Origin: Brevibacterium senegalense
GTDB taxonomy: Bacteria > Actinomycetota > Actinomycetes > Actinomycetales > Brevibacteriaceae
NCBI RefSeq assembly: GCF_000285835.1
Contig: NZ_HE978603.1
Span: 186,516 to 250,515, forward strand
DNA: 64,000 bases
Direction: 5' to 3'
In this document: positions 34,478 through 41,906 of the stretch, piece by piece
Position numbering within the stretch: the first letter of the stretch is position 1
Layout of the letters: every line of letters starts with the position of its first letter
The notes under the pieces: model-generated
What the model was told of the DNA's origin: nothing
Database searches by the model: none
Seen by the model: the letters and a program-made list of their open reading frames with translations, nothing else
Program-made: the position numbers and the translations under genes

Positions 34478-35482
34478 TCAGTCCTCCGACACGTCCACCA
34501 CGTTCAGCAGCTTCTTGCCCACGCTCAGCCGGTACAGCTGCTCGACCAGCAGGTTCTCGATCCGTGGATGGAACGCGGACGCGTTGCCGCCCACGTGCGG
34601 AGTCAGCAGTGTGCCCGGGGTCGACCACAGCGGGTGGTCCGCCGGCAGTGGCTCAGGATCGACGACGTCCAGCGCGGCCTGCAGACGCCCCGTCTCCAGC
34701 TCCGCCACCAGCGCGTCCGTGTCCACGACTCCGCCGCGCGCCACATTCACGATCAGTGCCCCATCCGGCAGTGCCGCGAGGAACTCCTTGTCGACCAGCT
34801 TGTCCGTCCGCTCCGTCAGCGGCGTGATGAGCACGACGACCTCCGCCGTCGGCAGCAGGTCCGGCAGTTCGTCGATGCTGTGGATGTGCCCGCGGTCGTC
34901 GTCGCGCGCACTCGTGGCGACACGCGTCTGCTCGACCTCGAACGGCGCGAAGCGATCGAAGATCGCGTTCCCGATCCCACCCGCACCCACGATGAGGATC
35001 TTCCGGTCGGCCAGCGACGGCCGCTGCCGGTGGTTCCACTGCTGCTGCGACATGTCGCGCGCAGCATCGTCGACGCCGCGCAGCCGCGCCAGCGTCAGCG
35101 CCACCGCCAGCTCCGCCGTCGCCGCGGCATGCACGCCCGAGGCCGTCGCCACCGTCACCTCCGGCCCCACCTTGCCGATCACGGCGTCGTAGCCGGTGGT
35201 CTGCATCTGCACGAACTTCAGGTTGGGCAGTTCGCCCAGCTTCTCGATGGTGGGGCCGTGATCCGGGTACGGGAGGATCACGGCGTCGATCGACGCCTTG
35301 TTGAGGCCGCGTGACTGCTCATCCGCGGACCACACGACGAAGTCGAGCTGCCCCTGCTGATGGTCGACGATCTTCGCATCGACGTGCGCACGCAGCTCCT
35401 GCGTGGGGAACGCGACGGTCTTGACGAGTCCTGCCGGGAGTGTCTGGGCACCCTCGGTGCCGCTGCGTGCTTCTTCGCTCAT
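34478..35482 (-). CDS. D-2-hydroxyacid dehydrogenase family protein
   Basis: 334-residue NAD(P)-dependent oxidoreductase. NAD loop ILIVGAGGIGNAIFDRF (about 150), catalytic Arg in NVARGGVVD, Glu in VVDPEPLP and His in LLTPHVGG are all present. Family enzymes reduce 2-keto acids such as glyoxylate or hydroxypyruvate to D-2-hydroxy acids. ATG 35482 chosen; the frame remains open upstream into the marR gene but that part has no sensible codons. It is the last gene of a four-gene minus-strand set with monooxygenase, FMN reductase and MarR, 37 bases after marR. Confidence 0.9.
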   Translation of the reverse strand: MSEEARSGTEGAQTLPAGLVKTVAFPTQELRAHVDAKIVDHQQGQLDFVVWSADEQSRGLNKASIDAVILPYPDHGPTIEKLGELPNLKFVQMQTTGYDAVIGKVGPEVTVATASGVHAAATAELAVALTLARLRGVDDAARDMSQQQWNHRQRPSLADRKILIVGAGGIGNAIFDRFAPFEVEQTRVATSARDDDRGHIHSIDELPDLLPTAEVVVLITPLTERTDKLVDKEFLAALPDGALIVNVARGGVVDTDALVAELETGRLQAALDVVDPEPLPADHPLWSTPGTLLTPHVGGNASAFHPRIENLLVEQLYRLSVGKKLLNVVDVSED

Positions 35483-35519
35483 GCGCCCAGTCTGGCATGC
35501 CCCGGAGCTGCCCGGCCCG

Positions 35520-36029
35520 TCAGGAGTCGACGGCAGCCCGCATCTTCTCCATGACCGTCTCCAGCGCCGCGATGTCGTCCTCGTCCAGCACGTCGTCGAA
35601 GACCGCCCGGATCTGCTCCCGGTGATCACGTCCGGCGCGCATGAGCGCTCGCGCACCGTCCTCCGTCAGCACGATGTTGTGCGCCCGCTTGTCCTCCGCG
35701 CACGGCAGCTTGTCGACCCAGCCGCGCTCCACGAGCACGCCGATCCGATAGCTGAGCCGGGGCACGGAGAACACGATCCGGTCCGCCAGCACACTCATCG
35801 TGAGCGTGCGCTCCGGCGCCTCCGCCAGCACCATGAGCAGGTTGTAGTCGGCCATGTCCATGCCGGCGTCCGCCTTGAGCCCCGCCTGCAGCCGGGCCAT
35901 CACCCGCTCCGAGGTCTCCAGGTACGTCCGCCAGACCTCCAGCGTCCGCGCCTCGCCAAGGAGGTCCGCTCCCGGGCCCAGTCCCAGGCCGCCGCCGGTC
36001 TGCCCACAGGGCAGCAGCGGAGCGGTCAC
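35520..36029 (-). CDS. MarR-family transcriptional regulator
   Basis: 169-residue MarR protein: helical dimer region (LEVWRTYLETSERVMARLQAG), winged helix (LTMSVLADRIVFSVPRLSYRIGVL...) and wing KRAHNIVLTEDGARAL. The first ~25 residues are Gly-rich. GTG start overlaps the FMN reductase stop (GTGA), so it is expressed with the flavin enzymes and probably regulates that operon through the AT-rich promoter upstream of the monooxygenase. Ligand unknown; aromatic or phenolic compounds are common for this type. Confidence 0.88.
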   Translation of the reverse strand: MTAPLLPCGQTGGGLGLGPGADLLGEARTLEVWRTYLETSERVMARLQAGLKADAGMDMADYNLLMVLAEAPERTLTMSVLADRIVFSVPRLSYRIGVLVERGWVDKLPCAEDKRAHNIVLTEDGARALMRAGRDHREQIRAVFDDVLDEDDIAALETVMEKMRAAVDS

Positions 36030-36844
36030 TGTCCCAGCAGATCCGCGAAAGGCGTGATCTGCTCCGGGTCGAACTCGTCGCGGTCCCGCTGGGCCCGCGC
36101 CCGCTCCCCCATGCCGGAGGGCGTGATCGCGGACTTCCCGGACTCCTCCGCCGGTCCCGCGTACGGGATCGTCCGGTCATACCCCTCCGTCGCCGAGGTC
36201 CCCTCGCCTCCCCGAGTCCCGGTCGCCCGGGGTGACTCCCCCGCAGTGCCGGCCGGGGCCTCGGCGGGGGTGTCCTCTGCCGTGCCGGCGGCGACGGCAC
36301 CGGGGTTGAGCGCCAGGGTCAGCTCTGCGAGCTGGTCGGTCGCGGCCTGGATGCGGGCGTCCAGACCGGACTGGGCACCGCCGGCCCAGTCGTCCGTGGC
36401 GGCGAAGACGGCGGTGGGCAGCGCGTATCCCTTGAGGTAGGAGATCATGGGCCGCATCGTCGACTCGATCGCCAGCGAGTGGCGCGGCGTCCCGCCGGTC
36501 GCGCCCAGCAGCACCGGAGTGCCGGCCAGCGACGCGTCGTCGACCAGCTGCCAGAACAGCGTGTGGATGCCCGCCGGCGCACCCTTGTACACGGGTGCGA
36601 CCGTGATGACGGCCGAGGCGCGGGCGACGGCCGCGAACGCCTCCTCCAGCTGGGGCGCCGGGAGGCCGGACACGGTCAGCTCCGTGAGCGCCTTCGCCAG
36701 GTGGCGGACGTTCAGGTGCGTGGTGCTCACAGTGGCGCCCGCGGCCTCGAGCGCGGTCTGCGCGGAGGCGAGCATCCGCTCCGTGAGGCGGGTGGTGGTG
36801 GAGTCCTCGCTCAGGCCGGTGGAGACGGCGACGATCTCGATCAT
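36026..36844 (-). CDS. NADPH-dependent FMN reductase, monooxygenase partner (CE1759 type)
   Basis: 272 residues. Flavodoxin-like FMN reductase core (1-180): IEIVAVSTGLSEDSTTTRLTE, APVYKGAPAGIHTLFWQLVD and LLGATGGTPRHSLAIE. The last ~90 residues are a low-complexity Ala/Gly/Thr linker ending in FDPEQITPFADLLGQ, a conserved C-terminal tag of reductases partnered with CE1758-type luciferase-like monooxygenases. Provides reduced FMN to the upstream-encoded monooxygenase. ATG start with AAAGGAAG upstream. Confidence 0.88.
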   Translation of the reverse strand: MIEIVAVSTGLSEDSTTTRLTERMLASAQTALEAAGATVSTTHLNVRHLAKALTELTVSGLPAPQLEEAFAAVARASAVITVAPVYKGAPAGIHTLFWQLVDDASLAGTPVLLGATGGTPRHSLAIESTMRPMISYLKGYALPTAVFAATDDWAGGAQSGLDARIQAATDQLAELTLALNPGAVAAGTAEDTPAEAPAGTAGESPRATGTRGGEGTSATEGYDRTIPYAGPAEESGKSAITPSGMGERARAQRDRDEFDPEQITPFADLLGQ

Positions 36845-36949
36845 GGGACTTCCTTTCGAACGAGTGCGGTGCAGGGGCGGCGGTGCCGATGCCCGGGACG
36901 GTGACGGCGGCGAGTGCCGCGGCCACCGCCCGGGCTGTGCGTCCGGCGA

Positions 36950-38128
36950 TCAGGACCGCGCGGCGGCCTTCTTCTGCGCCTCCTCCTGGGCGGCCAGGCG
37001 GTCGGCGTACGCGCGGGTGCCGGGGGCCCCGCCGGGGACCGGGTCCTTGCCGGCCCGGTGGCGGGCGACCAGCCACTCGTGGGTGGGGGCGCCCGGGATG
37101 TCCGCGGGGCGGTTGGCGGCGAACTCCTTGCGCAGCGCCGGCACGACCTCCTCGCCCAGGATGTCGATCTGCTCCAGGACCGTCTTGAGCGGCAGTCCCG
37201 CGTGGTCCATGAGGAACATCTGGCGCTGGTAGTCGCCGGCCCACTCGCGGAACCCGGCGTAGCGCTCGATGACCTCCTGCGGCGAGCCCACGGTCAGCGG
37301 GGTCTGCGCGGTGAAGTCCTCCAGGCTGGGGCCGTGGCCGTAGACGGGCGCGTTGTCGAAGTAGGGGCGGAACTCACGGACCGCCTGCTGCGAGTCCTTA
37401 TGCATGTAGACCTGGCCGCCCAGACCCACGAACGCCTGGTCCGCGCGGCCGTGGCCGTAGTACTCGTAGCGCTGGCGGTAGAGGTTGACCATCCGCGCCG
37501 TGTGGCTGGTGGGCCAGAAGATGTTGTTGTGGAAGAAGCCGTCGCCGTAGTACGCCGCCTGCTCCGCGATCTCCGGGCTGCGGATCGAGCCGTGCCACAC
37601 GAACGGGGGCACCTCGTCCAGCGGCCACGGAGTGACGGTGAAGGAGTTGAGCGGCGTGCGGAAGTTGCCCTCCCAGTCCAGGTTCTTCTCGCGCCACAGG
37701 CGGTAGAGCAAGTTGTAGTTCTCGACCGCCAGCGGGATGCCCTGGCGGATGTCCTTGCCGAACCACGGATAGACGGGGCCGGTGTTGCCGCGACCCATCG
37801 TGAGGTCGACGCGCCCGCCCGCCAGGTGCTGGAGGTACGAGTAGTCCTCGGCGATGCGGACCGGATCCGTCGTCGTGATGAGGGTCGTCGCGGTCGACAG
37901 CTGGATGCGCTCCGTCTGCGCCGCGATGTTCGCCAGCAGCACGGGCGGGTTCGCGGGTGCCACGAACGGCGGGTTGTGGTGCTGGCCGGTCGCGAAGACG
38001 TCGAGGCCCGCCTCCTCCGCGTGCTTGGCGATCGTGACCGTCGCCTGGATGCGCTCGTGCTCCGTGGGGGTCGTGCCGTTCGTCGGATCCGTCGTGACGT
38101 CGCCGATCGTGAAGATGCCGAATTCCAT
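36950..38128 (-). CDS. Luciferase-like flavin-dependent monooxygenase (CE1758 type)
   Basis: 392-residue LLM-class TIM-barrel monooxygenase using FMNH2 and O2. MEFGIFTIGDV at strand 1, GLDVFATGQHHNPPFV, LLANIAAQTERIQLSTATTL and DLTMGRGNTGPVYPW are the expected flavin and substrate regions. The gene order monooxygenase-FMN reductase matches the CE1758/CE1759 pair of corynebacteria. ATG start with AGGAGG seven bases upstream. First gene of the operon; the substrate (perhaps an alkyl or sulfur compound) is not known. Confidence 0.9.
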   Translation of the reverse strand: MEFGIFTIGDVTTDPTNGTTPTEHERIQATVTIAKHAEEAGLDVFATGQHHNPPFVAPANPPVLLANIAAQTERIQLSTATTLITTTDPVRIAEDYSYLQHLAGGRVDLTMGRGNTGPVYPWFGKDIRQGIPLAVENYNLLYRLWREKNLDWEGNFRTPLNSFTVTPWPLDEVPPFVWHGSIRSPEIAEQAAYYGDGFFHNNIFWPTSHTARMVNLYRQRYEYYGHGRADQAFVGLGGQVYMHKDSQQAVREFRPYFDNAPVYGHGPSLEDFTAQTPLTVGSPQEVIERYAGFREWAGDYQRQMFLMDHAGLPLKTVLEQIDILGEEVVPALRKEFAANRPADIPGAPTHEWLVARHRAGKDPVPGGAPGTRAYADRLAAQEEAQKKAAARS

Positions 38129-38181
38129 CGCTGCCTCCTGGCTGCCGCCGGCCTCGCGGGTTCGCGCTCCGGCAGATCGTC

Positions 38182-38221
38182 AAGTTCTCAACTATTTACT
38201 GAAAACTTTAACCAATTGAAC
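38182..38221 (-). promoter_or_regulatory. AT-rich promoter/operator of the monooxygenase operon
   Basis: On the minus strand TTCAAT (38215-38220), a 16-base spacer and TAAATA (38193-38198) form a plausible promoter. AGTTctcAACT (38184-38193) overlaps its -10 and may be a MarR half-palindrome. Confidence 0.4.
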
Positions 38222-38345
38222 GGCAGGATTGTTCCCGGGGGTGCGTGTGGTCCGTCACCGCGCTCGACCGGCACCAGAAGTACGGCTGCGGCGACCGACG
38301 ATCAGCGCCCGCGCACGGCTCCTCGACTCCGAGGGAAGTGAGGCC

Positions 38346-38750
38346 TCAGGCGCCTTCGATGGTCACGTTCGTGGCCTTGACGACCGCCGTCGCGATCGAG
38401 CCGGGCGCCAGCCCCAGCTCCTGCACAGACTCGGTCGAGATGAGCGAGACGACGCGGAACGGGCCGCACTGCAGCTCGACCTGGCTCATGACCGTGTCGG
38501 AGACGACGTTCGTCACGAGGCCCGTGAGGTGATTGCGGGCGGACCGGCGCCCGGCACCCTCGTCCAGCGCGGCCAGCCGCTGATTCGCGGCATCTTCGCG
38601 TGCAAGCTGCGCCAGCGAGGTCCCGTCGACCAGAATACGACCAGAGCCATCGGCCGACGCGGCCAGGCGCCCGCGGTCGATCCACCGGCGGATCGTGTCA
38701 TCGGAGACGCCCAGCAGGGACGCGGCGACGCTGACCTTCATCTGCGACAT
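38346..38750 (-). CDS. HTH-TOBE (molybdopterin/molybdate-binding) regulator
   Basis: 134 residues in two parts: an excisionase/MerR-type helix-turn-helix (KVSVAASLLGVSDDTIRRWIDRGRL, about 5-55) and a TOBE/MopI domain (NHLTGLVTNVVSDTVMSQVE ... VVKATNVTIE, about 72-132) that binds molybdate or related oxyanions. Such proteins normally accompany modABC; no molybdate transporter is nearby, so here it is an orphan. ATG follows TAGCCT by 6 bases, no ribosome site (leaderless). Confidence 0.88.
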   Translation of the reverse strand: MSQMKVSVAASLLGVSDDTIRRWIDRGRLAASADGSGRILVDGTSLAQLAREDAANQRLAALDEGAGRRSARNHLTGLVTNVVSDTVMSQVELQCGPFRVVSLISTESVQELGLAPGSIATAVVKATNVTIEGA

Positions 38751-38756
38751 GACTGC

Positions 38757-38762
38757 AGGCTA
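38757..38762 (-). promoter_or_regulatory. -10 box of leaderless HTH-TOBE transcript
   Basis: TAGCCT on the minus strand, 6 bases before the ATG. Confidence 0.55.
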
Positions 38763-38843
38763 GCACCGGGAGGCGGCCGCCCTCGTGTGCGCGGACGGGA
38801 CGAATCGGTCGCCGCGAACCCGGTGGGCCCGCGGCGACCCGCC

Positions 38844-40265
38844 TCATCTCTCCGCAGGAACAGCCGGCACATTCCCGGGCACGGAGACCCAGCCCTGATA
38901 GCTCCCCTCCATCTCCGCGACGTCGTACCCGGCGCGGCGCAGTGCGCTCGCAGCGACGCTGTTGCGGACCCCGCTCTGGCAGTACGACACGATCGTTCCG
39001 CGCTCCGGCAGCTCGTCCAGGTGCCACAGCACCCGGCCGCCGGACAGCTGGTGCGCACCGGGCACGTGACCGGAGGCGAACTCCGTCTTGTTCCGCACGT
39101 CCAGGAGCATGACGTGGTCGACGTCATTCAGCTCCGTGGGCGACACCTGCCGCGGCACCACGAGGTCCAGCCCGTCGAGCGAGCCGATCCATCCGCGCAC
39201 CGCGTCGATGCCCACTCTCACGAGGTGATCGCGCATCCGCCGCGCGTCCTCGTCCGATTCCGCCAGCAGCACCACCGGCCGCGTCTCCGACTCCGGGTCG
39301 TACGCCCAGGCCCCGAAGCTCGCGGTCTTCGCCGCCCCGGGGATGTTGAGGGAACCGGCGACCGTGCCCTCGTGGACCAGACTGTTGTGCCGCGTGTCGA
39401 CGAGGATCACCCGATCCTCCTCGAGCTCCTGCCGCAGCCGGCCCGGGGTGTACTCGACGAGGTCCGGCAGCGTGCCCAGCACTGCCGGCCCCTCCCTGTT
39501 CTGCCTCTTCATGCGGCCGAAGTAGGCGTGCGCATCCGGTTGTCCGCCCAGCAGCTCGTCGATGAAGCCCTGCTCATCGTCGTTCCGCAGGTAGTGGGAC
39601 CACCACGCGAACGCGCGCTCGTATCCGACGGTCGTCGACGGGATCGCACCCAGGGCCTTCCCGCACGCACTCCCGGCACCGTGCGCAGGGTGGACCTGCA
39701 CGTAGTCCGGCAGCGCGAGGAAACGATCCCGCAGGCTGGCGTACATCTGCTGGGCGCCCACGAAGCGGGTGTCCACCCCTCCGGCCGCCTCGTCCAGCAG
39801 GTCCGGGCGACCCAGGTCGCCCACGAACACGAAGTCACCGCTGAACAGATAGCCCGGCTCCGCCGCCTGCGGCCCGTCGGTCACCAGCAGCGACATGTGC
39901 TCCGGCGTGTGCCCCGGGGTGTGCATCGCCTCGACCGTGAGATTGCCGATCCGGATGCGGTGCCCGTCCTTCATGCGGACAGCGCCGTCGAACTCCGGCC
40001 CGTACGTCCAGTCCGGCCCACCCTCGTCGGAGACGTAGACGGTCGCGCCGGTGGCCGCGGCGAGCTCGCGCGTGCCGGCCAGGTAGTCGGCGTGGATGTG
40101 CGTCTCCGTCACCGCCATGATCCGCAGGCCGTGCGCCTGCGCGCGGGACAGGACCTCGCTCAGATCTCGCCGGGGATCGATGACGAGCGCTTCGCCGCTC
40201 GCCTGACAGCCGATGAGGTAGCTCGCCTGTGCGAGGTCTTCGTCGTAGATGCGCTCCAACAGCAT
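38844..40265 (-). CDS. Persulfide dioxygenase-rhodanese fusion (CstB-like)
   Basis: 473-residue protein with an ETHE1-type metallo-beta-lactamase persulfide dioxygenase domain (about 1-240; THIHADYLAG and HTPGHTPEHMSL carry the iron ligands, LFSGDFVFVGDLGRPDL), an inactive middle rhodanese domain (about 260-350, no Cys at the active position) and a C-terminal active rhodanese with SYCQSGVRN (Cys about 438). It would oxidise glutathione- or mycothiol-type persulfides to sulfite and transfer sulfane sulfur. ATG 40265 chosen because GAAGGAG lies seven bases upstream. It belongs to the divergent persulfide module controlled by the CsoR/CstR-type repressor. Confidence 0.92.
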   Translation of the reverse strand: MLLERIYDEDLAQASYLIGCQASGEALVIDPRRDLSEVLSRAQAHGLRIMAVTETHIHADYLAGTRELAAATGATVYVSDEGGPDWTYGPEFDGAVRMKDGHRIRIGNLTVEAMHTPGHTPEHMSLLVTDGPQAAEPGYLFSGDFVFVGDLGRPDLLDEAAGGVDTRFVGAQQMYASLRDRFLALPDYVQVHPAHGAGSACGKALGAIPSTTVGYERAFAWWSHYLRNDDEQGFIDELLGGQPDAHAYFGRMKRQNREGPAVLGTLPDLVEYTPGRLRQELEEDRVILVDTRHNSLVHEGTVAGSLNIPGAAKTASFGAWAYDPESETRPVVLLAESDEDARRMRDHLVRVGIDAVRGWIGSLDGLDLVVPRQVSPTELNDVDHVMLLDVRNKTEFASGHVPGAHQLSGGRVLWHLDELPERGTIVSYCQSGVRNSVAASALRRAGYDVAEMEGSYQGWVSVPGNVPAVPAER

Positions 40266-40393
40266 GGTCAACTCCTTCGGATGGGACAGGCGGCCGCGCC
40301 GTCAGCTGTCACATGTGATCGTCGAGGTCCTGGCATTCGCCTGCTCGTCCCGCCACTCCCCAGTGTGTCTGCCGAGCCCGCCCACTTCCACTG

Positions 40394-40597
40394 TCATCGC
40401 GGATTGTCAGGCGATCGCCGGAACAGGCGCGAGACGAAGCCGCCGCGCGCCTCCTTCGCCTCCGCCACCTCAGCAGGCGAGTGATTCCCGCCGCACCACT
40501 GGGCACGGGGCACCGTGCTCCTCACCTGGGCCACGTGCTGACCACACCCCGCCCAGGTCGTCTTCCCGCAGATGCGGCATCCCACCGGTCGGCACAT
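40394..40597 (-). CDS. Small cysteine-rich protein (putative Zn-binding)
   Basis: 67 residues: MCRPVGCRICGKTTWAGCGQ has four Cys in 18 residues, followed by HVAQVRSTVPRAQWCGG with another Cys and a basic tail. The spacing suggests a single metal (Zn) site or reactive thiols. Similar small CxxC proteins of unknown function are common in actinobacteria. ATG 40597 has GGAAGGA upstream; 128 bases separate it from the persulfide dioxygenase gene on the same strand, so they are probably co-transcribed from the operator region. A role in sulfur transfer or persulfide sensing is only inference. Confidence 0.7.
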   Translation of the reverse strand: MCRPVGCRICGKTTWAGCGQHVAQVRSTVPRAQWCGGNHSPAEVAEAKEARGGFVSRLFRRSPDNPR

Positions 40598-40630
40598 CGC
40601 ACGTCCTTCCTCTCTCTGTCCTCGAATCAT

Positions 40631-40654
40631 CTAGATACCCCCGGGGGTATCTAG
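40631..40654. promoter_or_regulatory. CsoR/CstR operator 1 (perfect 24-bp palindrome)
   Basis: Reads CTAGATACCCCC and then its exact reverse complement. The TACCCC-GGGGTA core is the operator type bound by CsoR-family repressors. 33 bases before the small Cys-rich gene. Confidence 0.85.
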
Positions 40655-40658
40655 AGAT

Positions 40659-40682
40659 CACTATACCCCGCCGGGTATAGTG
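40659..40682. promoter_or_regulatory. CsoR/CstR operator 2
   Basis: Arms CACTATACCC and GGGTATAGTG around CGCC, 48 bases before the repressor's own start. Together with operator 1 it would control both divergent transcripts. Confidence 0.82.
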
Positions 40683-40730
40683 AATGCGAGACGGGATCAC
40701 TCGACCCCCCACGCCGGAGGAGGACACTCG

Positions 40731-41045
40731 ATGACGACAGAGCACACAGGAACAGGAGCGGAAGAACTGGTGGACCAGTCCCCGTTCGCGGACCCGGAGG
40801 CGAAGAGGAAGGTGCTGAACCGCCTGCGCCGCGCACAGGGGCAGCTCACGGCCGTCATCGCCGCGGTGGACGACGACTCCCACTGCCGCGACGTGGTCCA
40901 GCAGCTGTCCGCGGTCTCGAAGGCGCTGGACCGCGCCGGATTCCTCGTCATCTCCCACGCACTGCGTCAGTGCATGACGGACCCCGACGGGAACAGCACG
41001 GAGAGCCCGGAGGAGCTGGAGAAGCTGTTCCTCTCCCTCGCGTGA
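40731..41045 (+). CDS. CsoR-family repressor, probably persulfide-sensing (CstR-like)
   Basis: 104-residue all-helical repressor. EAKRKVLNRLRRAQGQL is the CsoR DNA-binding N terminus; the two sensing cysteines are C52 (DSHCRDV) and C81 (HALRQCM), 29 residues apart as in CsoR and CstR. The copper-ligand His of CsoR, four residues before the second Cys, is Ala here (His is one position earlier), which argues against copper and for a CstR-type dithiol that forms di- or trisulfides with persulfides. The neighbouring persulfide dioxygenase fits. ATG with GGAGGAGG upstream; an upstream in-frame GTG at 40680 is inside operator 2. Confidence 0.9.
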   Translation: MTTEHTGTGAEELVDQSPFADPEAKRKVLNRLRRAQGQLTAVIAAVDDDSHCRDVVQQLSAVSKALDRAGFLVISHALRQCMTDPDGNSTESPEELEKLFLSLA

Positions 41046-41088
41046 CCGTGTGCGCGGGTCGGACGACATCAGGCCGGACCTCCCGCCG

Positions 41089-41110
41089 GGGGTGAGGCCT
41101 CACTCACCCC
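41089..41110. terminator. Bidirectional hairpin between CstR-like and siderophore ABC genes
   Basis: GGGGTGAG gcctca CTCACCCC; the ABC gene's stop codon lies in the loop (41100-41102). Confidence 0.55.
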
Positions 41111-41906
41111 TGGAGTGATGCCTCCCCACAGGCACGACGAGCGGTGAGCCGGAGACCGGGTCAGGGATGACCTGCGAGTGGAGTCCGAACACGTCCGCGA
41201 CGGTCTGCGCAGTCAGCACGTCCCGGGGTGCGCCCTGCGCGTAGACCTTCCCGTCGTGCACGGCGACCAGCTGGTCCGCGTACCGCGCCGCCAGATTCAG
41301 ATCGTGGAGGACCATCGCGATCGTCGTGCCCGACCGCCGGTTGAGGTCGGTCAGCAGATCGAGGACCTCCACTTGGTGAGCGACGTCCAGGAAGGTCGTG
41401 GGCTCGTCCAGCAGAAGCAGATCCGACTGCTGCGCCAGGACCATCGCGATCCAGACACGCTGACGCTGACCACCGGACAGCTCGTCGACGGGACGGTCCG
41501 CCAGGTCGGTCGTGTCCGTGACCAGGAGCGCCTCGGCCACCGCGCGATCGTCCGCCTCGGACCAGCGCGCGAACATCCCCTGGTGGGGGTGGCGGCCACG
41601 TCCCACCAGGTCGGAGACGATGATCCCCTCCGGGGCGATGGGCGACTGCGCCAGCAGCCCCAGGACGCGCGCGACCTCCTTCGTGGGCATCGCGTGGATG
41701 TCCCGCCCGTCCAGCAGGACCCGCCCGGACTGCGAAGTCAGCAGTCGTGCCATCGCCTTGAGCAGCGTCGACTTGCCGCTTCCGTTCGCGCCGACGATCG
41801 CGGTGATCCTGCCGGGTGCCACCTGCAGGTCCAACTCCCGGATGACGGTCCGGTCGCCGTAGCCCAGCGTCACATCCTGTGCGACGAGTGTGCGGTCGGT
41901 GGTCAC
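41100..41906 (-). CDS. Iron-siderophore ABC importer, ATP-binding protein
   Basis: 268-residue FecE/FepC-type ATPase: Walker A GANGSGKST, signature ELSGGQRQRVWIAMVLAQ, Walker B LLLLDEPTTFLD, H-loop AMVLHDLNLA. GTG start overlaps the stop of the preceding permease (GTGA); the same frame is open upstream but that part is not real coding sequence. Last gene of the four-gene importer operon (binding protein, two permeases, ATPase). Confidence 0.95.
   Translation of the reverse strand: MTTDRTLVAQDVTLGYGDRTVIRELDLQVAPGRITAIVGANGSGKSTLLKAMARLLTSQSGRVLLDGRDIHAMPTKEVARVLGLLAQSPIAPEGIIVSDLVGRGRHPHQGMFARWSEADDRAVAEALLVTDTTDLADRPVDELSGGQRQRVWIAMVLAQQSDLLLLDEPTTFLDVAHQVEVLDLLTDLNRRSGTTIAMVLHDLNLAARYADQLVAVHDGKVYAQGAPRDVLTAQTVADVFGLHSQVIPDPVSGSPLVVPVGRHHSRGE

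Noticed and set aside
38229..40484. 751-residue + frame over the persulfide dioxygenase and HTH-TOBE genes
   Set aside because: Arg/His/Gln-rich nonsense composition; antisense to recognised domains.
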